Source of the DNA: DASTCZ01 sp963704455
Lineage (GTDB): Bacteria > Acidobacteriota > Terriglobia > Acidiferrales > UBA7541
DNA length: 64,000 bases
Direction of reading: 5' to 3'
Assembly: GCA_963704455.1 (NCBI GenBank)
Contig: OY969905.1
Location: 248,001 to 312,000, forward strand
Both the position numbers and the translations under genes were made by a program. Position 1 is the first letter of the stretch, and each line of letters opens with the position of its first letter. Of this stretch, positions 60,904 through 64,000 are shown piece by piece. The notes beneath the pieces were generated by a model. The model did not search any database and had not been told where the DNA came from. It was given only the letters and a program-made list of their open reading frames with translations.

Positions 60904-60932
60904 TTGAAAATCCCATTCTTCCCGCATACTCT
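60904..60932 (+). promoter_or_regulatory. kdsA promoter (repeat copy C)
   Basis: TTGAAA (60904-60909), 17-bp spacer ending TTCCCGCA, TACTCT (60927-60932), 24 bp before the kdsA ATG. Confidence 0.7.
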
Positions 60933-60956
60933 TGCTAACCTGGTCTTCGACCAAAC

Positions 60957-61796
60957 ATGACGCACACACGCGAAGTCGTCATTGGCAACGTCCGCATCGG
61001 CGGCAACGCGCCGCTGGTGTTGATTGCCGGCCCGTGCGTGATTGAGAGCGAAGCGCACGCCATGAAAATGGCCGAAAGCATCGCGCTCATCGCCGCCGAA
61101 CTGCGCGTGCCATACATCTATAAGGCGTCTTACGACAAGGCCAACCGTACTTCAATCTCGTCCTATCGCGGCCCGGGGATGGCGGAAGGTCTTCGCGTCC
61201 TGCGCAAGATTAAGGACCATTTCAAATTGCCGATTCTTACCGATGTACACGATCCCGCGCAGGTCGCATCCGTCGCGGAAGTCGTAGACATTTTGCAAAT
61301 CCCCGCGTTCCTTTCGCGCCAGACGGACTTGATTCTTGCGGCGGCAAAGTCCGGTCGCGTGGTCAATTTGAAGAAGGGCCAATTCCTCGCGCCGTGGGAA
61401 ATGGCGAATGCCATTGAAAAAGTCACCAGCGCCGGGAACAAAAATATTCTTCTCACTGAGCGCGGCGCATCTTTCGGCTATCAGAATCTTGTCGTGGACA
61501 TGCGCTCGTTTCCGATAATGCGGAAGCTCGGCTATCCGGTCCTCTTTGACGTCACGCACTCCGTGCAGCTTCCTGGAGGAGAAGGGAAGTCCAGCGGCGG
61601 CCAACCGGAATTTATCGAGCCGCTCGCCCGCGCGGGCGTTGCCGCCGGAGTGGATGGAGTTTTCCTTGAAGTCCACGACAATCCCGCGAAGGCGCTGAGT
61701 GACGGCACAAACGCGTTGCCGCTCGACAAACTCCGCGGCTTGCTCACTCGCCTCTCCGAACTCGCCGCGCTCACTCGCCGCTGGAGCGAAGCATGA
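60957..61796 (+). CDS. kdsA: 3-deoxy-8-phosphooctulonate synthase (Kdo-8-P synthase)
   Basis: Condenses arabinose 5-phosphate with phosphoenolpyruvate to Kdo 8-phosphate. 279 residues. LIAGPCVIESEAHAM, YKASYDKANRTSISSYRGPG, DVHDPAQV, VNLKKGQFLAPWEM and FDVTHSVQLPGG are the family blocks in order; Cys in AGPCVIE indicates the metal-dependent class is possible. Head of kdsA-kdsD-kdsC; its stop overlaps the kdsD ATG. Confidence 0.96.
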   Translation: MTHTREVVIGNVRIGGNAPLVLIAGPCVIESEAHAMKMAESIALIAAELRVPYIYKASYDKANRTSISSYRGPGMAEGLRVLRKIKDHFKLPILTDVHDPAQVASVAEVVDILQIPAFLSRQTDLILAAAKSGRVVNLKKGQFLAPWEMANAIEKVTSAGNKNILLTERGASFGYQNLVVDMRSFPIMRKLGYPVLFDVTHSVQLPGGEGKSSGGQPEFIEPLARAGVAAGVDGVFLEVHDNPAKALSDGTNALPLDKLRGLLTRLSELAALTRRWSEA

Positions 61797-62752
61797 GCCT
61801 CGAATCCGCCCGCCGCGTTCTGCGCATTGAATCTGCCGCAATTGATGACCTCGCGAAACGTCTCGACGCCACTTTCGATCGCGCCGTGGAAATCCTTTTG
61901 GCGTGCAAGGGCCGTGTCGCAGTGACGGGCATGGGCAAGTCCGGTCTCATTGGACGCAAGATCTCGGCGACATTCGCGAGCACTGGAACGCCATCCTTCT
62001 TCCTGCATCCCGCGGAGGCGCTGCACGGCGACCTCGGAATGCTCGCGCGCGGTGACGCGGCCGTCGCGATTTCTTACGGCGGCGAAACGGAAGAGATCGT
62101 CGCGCTCATTCCGACATTGCAGCGCATGGAAATCCCTATCATCGCGCTCACCGGCCAGCCGCGCTCGTCGGTCGGCGCCGCAAGCGCCGCGGTGATTGAC
62201 GTGAGCGTGAAGGAAGAGGCGTGCTCGCTGAATCTCGCGCCAACTGCATCGACAACTGCCGCGCTCGCGCTCGGCGACGCGCTCGCCATCGCGCTGTTCG
62301 AGCGGCGCGGTTTCAGCGAGACGGATTTCGCCGCGCTGCATCCAAGCGGGCGGCTCGGCAGGAAACTGATGCGCGTGGAAGCGCTGATGCACAGCGGTGA
62401 TGCATTGCCGCGCGTCACTCCCGCGACGAAGATGCCGGACATCATCTACGAGATGAGCAAGAAGGGTCTCGGCATGACGACGGTGTTGGATGAAGCGGGC
62501 AAGCTCGCGGGCATTGTCACCGACGGCGACTTGCGCCGCCAGATGCAGAGCAAGAAGGGCGCGACGCTCGAGCTGACCGCGGAGCAGGCGATGACGCGCA
62601 ATCCCGTGACGATTAGCGCCCACGAATTGGCGAGCACCGCGCTTAGTTTGATGGAGCAACGCAAGATTACGTCGGTAGTTGTAGTGGATGAAGGGCAGCG
62701 CGTTCGCGGAGTGCTGCATCTGCACGATCTGTGGACGCTCGAGTTGTACTGA
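61793..62752 (+). CDS. kdsD: Arabinose-5-phosphate isomerase (KdsD/KpsF family)
   Basis: Converts ribulose 5-phosphate to arabinose 5-phosphate for KdsA. 319 residues: SIS sugar-isomerase domain (about 30-170, VTGMGKSGLIGRKISATFAS, ISYGGETEEIVALIP) and two CBS domains (about 205-318, GLGMTTVLDEAGKLAGIVTD, KITSVVVVDEGQRVRGVL). ATG overlaps the kdsA stop (ATGA). Confidence 0.95.
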   Translation: MSLESARRVLRIESAAIDDLAKRLDATFDRAVEILLACKGRVAVTGMGKSGLIGRKISATFASTGTPSFFLHPAEALHGDLGMLARGDAAVAISYGGETEEIVALIPTLQRMEIPIIALTGQPRSSVGAASAAVIDVSVKEEACSLNLAPTASTTAALALGDALAIALFERRGFSETDFAALHPSGRLGRKLMRVEALMHSGDALPRVTPATKMPDIIYEMSKKGLGMTTVLDEAGKLAGIVTDGDLRRQMQSKKGATLELTAEQAMTRNPVTISAHELASTALSLMEQRKITSVVVVDEGQRVRGVLHLHDLWTLELY

Positions 62753-62759
62753 CGATTGA

Positions 62760-63332
62760 GTGGAGGAGATTCTGGCACGCACGAACACGAAGGCATCGGC
62801 TGCAGTGCGGCGGCGCGCGGCGAAGATACGCGTGCTGCTGATGGACGCAGATGGAACGCTGACCGATGGAAGCGTGTGCCTCGTCTCTCAGCCGGATGGA
62901 ACTGTGACGGAGATGAAGGTGTTCAACGCGCATGATGGACAAGGACTGACAATTGCGGCGCAAGCGGGAATTCGCACGGGAGTAATTACCGGAAGGCAAT
63001 CGCCGGCGATGCGGCAGCGCGCGCGGGAAAATAAAATGGAATTTGTCTACGAAGGCGAGGCGGTGAAAATTCCCGTTTATGAAGAAATTCTTCGCCACAC
63101 CGGCGCGCGGGAAGATGAAGTCGCTTACATCGGTGACGACCTGCCCGATCTGCCTGTCATGCAGCGCGTCGGACTGGCCGTCGCCGTGGCCGATGCCACG
63201 CCGGAAGTGAGACGCGCGGCGCACTATGTGACTCGCGCAAGCGGCGGGCGCGGCGCGGTGCGCGAAGCAGTGGAACTGATCCTCAAGGCGCAAGGGAAGT
63301 GGGAATCACTGATTTCCAAAGCGCGCGCTTGA
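62760..63332 (+). CDS. kdsC: Kdo-8-phosphate phosphatase (HAD family)
   Basis: Removes phosphate from Kdo 8-phosphate. 190 residues. The HAD nucleophile motif is LLMDADGTLTDG; GVITGRQSPAM, EAVKIPVYEEIL and IGDDLPDLPVM complete it; KdsC proteins are tetrameric and lack a cap. GTG 62760 starts the longest frame, but a strong GGAGGAG lies just inside it (62762-62768), so initiation could occur a few codons later, for example at CTG 62772. Follows kdsD by 7 bp. Confidence 0.93.
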   Translation: MEEILARTNTKASAAVRRRAAKIRVLLMDADGTLTDGSVCLVSQPDGTVTEMKVFNAHDGQGLTIAAQAGIRTGVITGRQSPAMRQRARENKMEFVYEGEAVKIPVYEEILRHTGAREDEVAYIGDDLPDLPVMQRVGLAVAVADATPEVRRAAHYVTRASGGRGAVREAVELILKAQGKWESLISKARA

Positions 63333-63369
63333 TTTTTGTCGGTCCTCCTCAAAAAGCAGATTCCTCGTC

Positions 63370-63392
63370 GCCTCGGCAAAAACCGCCGAGGC
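63370..63392. terminator. Palindromic hairpin between kdsC and the VWA gene
   Basis: Perfect 8-bp arms GCCTCGGC and GCCGAGGC with a 7-nt loop in the 105-bp convergent gap. The flanks (TTCCTCGTCG left, CTCCTCGGAATGAC right) resemble a short interspersed repeat that I have seen often in Acidobacteria. It may serve as a bidirectional terminator or be a REP-type element. Confidence 0.6.
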
Positions 63393-63437
63393 TCCTCGGA
63401 ATGACAACCCAACACAATACGATTCCTCCAGCAAACC

Positions 63438-64000
63438 TTAGTGAATCTCGACCGGCGTGTTGAACGCGGAAATTTTTCCATTGACGGCTTCCTGCACGAC
63501 CTGGCGCAACCGGTAGGCGCCGGGAGGCGCTTGCAGCGTAACGCTTGCGCTGGCGCCGGTGGCGTCGAGAGATCTTAGCGTGTCGTCTTTCAGGTTCATG
63601 TCCATCACGCCTTCGACGCCGCTAAGGAATTTGTCTTTGTCATCGAAGAGCGCGGTGATGAAGATCAAGCGCTCCACGTGGATGCCATTTTCCTTTTTGA
63701 ACGGAAGGGTTCGGATATCCACGTGGACTTCGACGCGCAGCGCAGATTCACCGGTGGCCAGCGCGATGGATTTGGTAATGACTCCGGCTTGCACGAAATG
63801 CACCTCATCCTTTTCCGCAACCATCTTGTTCAATTTTTCGAGTTTATCCGCCGGGGCGAGGCTCGCTTTGTTCGGCGCGTAATAACCGGGGCGCGTCTCA
63901 ATGGAATAGCCCTTGCTGTTCGGGACGCGGACTTTTAAGGAATGGTACGCGCCATCAGGCTTCAATTCTTCCGGCGAGAAGGCGATATTGTAAGAAACTT
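63438..64000 (-). CDS. VWFA-related Acidobacterial domain protein, C-terminal part (cut by window edge)
   Basis: The 3' end of a gene whose 5' end lies beyond 64000. The frame stays open to the edge (YNIAFSPEELKPDGAYHSLK), which matches the strand after the VWA domain in the three copies at 40-43 kb; then RPGYYAPNK and a C-terminal beta domain (about 150 residues, HFVQAGVITKSIALATGESA, then GASASVTLQAPPGAYRLRQV). The VWA domain itself is off the window. The longer C-terminal domain distinguishes it from the tandem copies. Confidence 0.78.
   Translation of the reverse strand, partial: VSYNIAFSPEELKPDGAYHSLKVRVPNSKGYSIETRPGYYAPNKASLAPADKLEKLNKMVAEKDEVHFVQAGVITKSIALATGESALRVEVHVDIRTLPFKKENGIHVERLIFITALFDDKDKFLSGVEGVMDMNLKDDTLRSLDATGASASVTLQAPPGAYRLRQVVQEAVNGKISAFNTPVEIH

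Noticed and set aside
1..64000. CRISPR arrays, intact insertion sequences, prophage genes, rRNA genes
   Set aside because: No regularly spaced repeats, transposase, integrase or phage structural genes, and no rRNA sequence were recognised.

Overview
The window is a gene-dense, GC-rich chromosomal segment that reads as Acidobacteriota (Terriglobia/Acidobacteriales-like). The evidence is three tandem genes plus one partial gene of the VWFA-related Acidobacterial family, a PadR-regulated duplicated orphan MacB-type permease of the kind abundant in that phylum, a Ser/Thr kinase fused to a TolB-like propeller, large secreted beta-propeller and tricorn-like proteins, and a complete Kdo (lipopolysaccharide) pathway showing a Gram-negative envelope. 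No rRNA, tRNA, CRISPR array or intact insertion sequence was seen. The species assignment is inference from gene content.

Layout. 1-5.4 kb: hpt, rpiB, deoC, a GAF-GAF-PP2C phosphatase and lysA. The RpiB and DeoC proteins carry N-terminal extensions of the kind found on bacterial-microcompartment cargo. 5.4-8.5 kb: PadR regulator and orphan permease. 8.6-14.9 kb: a leftward housekeeping cluster (penicillin acylase, mutM, xseB, ispA, tlyA, nadK). 15-18.3 kb: a CNNM/CorC-type membrane protein and two Dpp-type permeases. 18.3-23.9 kb: a frameshifted small secreted protein, a SAM-hydroxide adenosyltransferase and a tripartite ABC exporter. 24.2-28.2 kb: VOC protein, cysteine desulfurase and mnmA (sulfur supply and tRNA thiolation), then two small membrane proteins. 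28.3-37 kb: uvrC, a secreted TPR protein, and a leftward operon uvrA-TPR-two secreted proteins-SprT-like metallopeptidase. 37-40.3 kb: a LiaF-like protein, two perfect parS sites, deoB and an RDD protein. 40.4-43.6 kb: three VWA proteins. 43.8-48.1 kb: kdsB, an S41 protease and pyrG. 48.2-60.8 kb: an accessory stretch (VPS10/BNR protein, repeat lipoprotein, tricorn homologue, toxin-antitoxin pair, kdsA fragment, kinase). 60.9-63.3 kb: kdsA-kdsD-kdsC. The right edge cuts a fourth VWA gene.

How the genes work together. DeoB, DeoC and RpiB form a (deoxy)ribose-phosphate catabolic set fed by nucleosides, with Hpt salvaging the bases. KdsD, KdsA, KdsC and KdsB make CMP-Kdo, and PyrG supplies the CTP. 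UvrA and UvrC with MutM cover excision repair. The cysteine desulfurase supplies sulfur to MnmA.

The most unusual observations are: (i) microcompartment-type N-terminal extensions on DeoC and RpiB with no shell gene in view, and Asp in place of the catalytic Cys of RpiB; (ii) two perfect parS centromere sites 40 bp apart in front of deoB; (iii) three copies of one promoter (TTGAAA-N17-TAGTCT or TACTCT), one after pyrG, one with a decayed kdsA 5' end, and one driving intact kdsA, which suggests stepwise insertion of accessory genes into an ancestral pyrG-kdsA junction.
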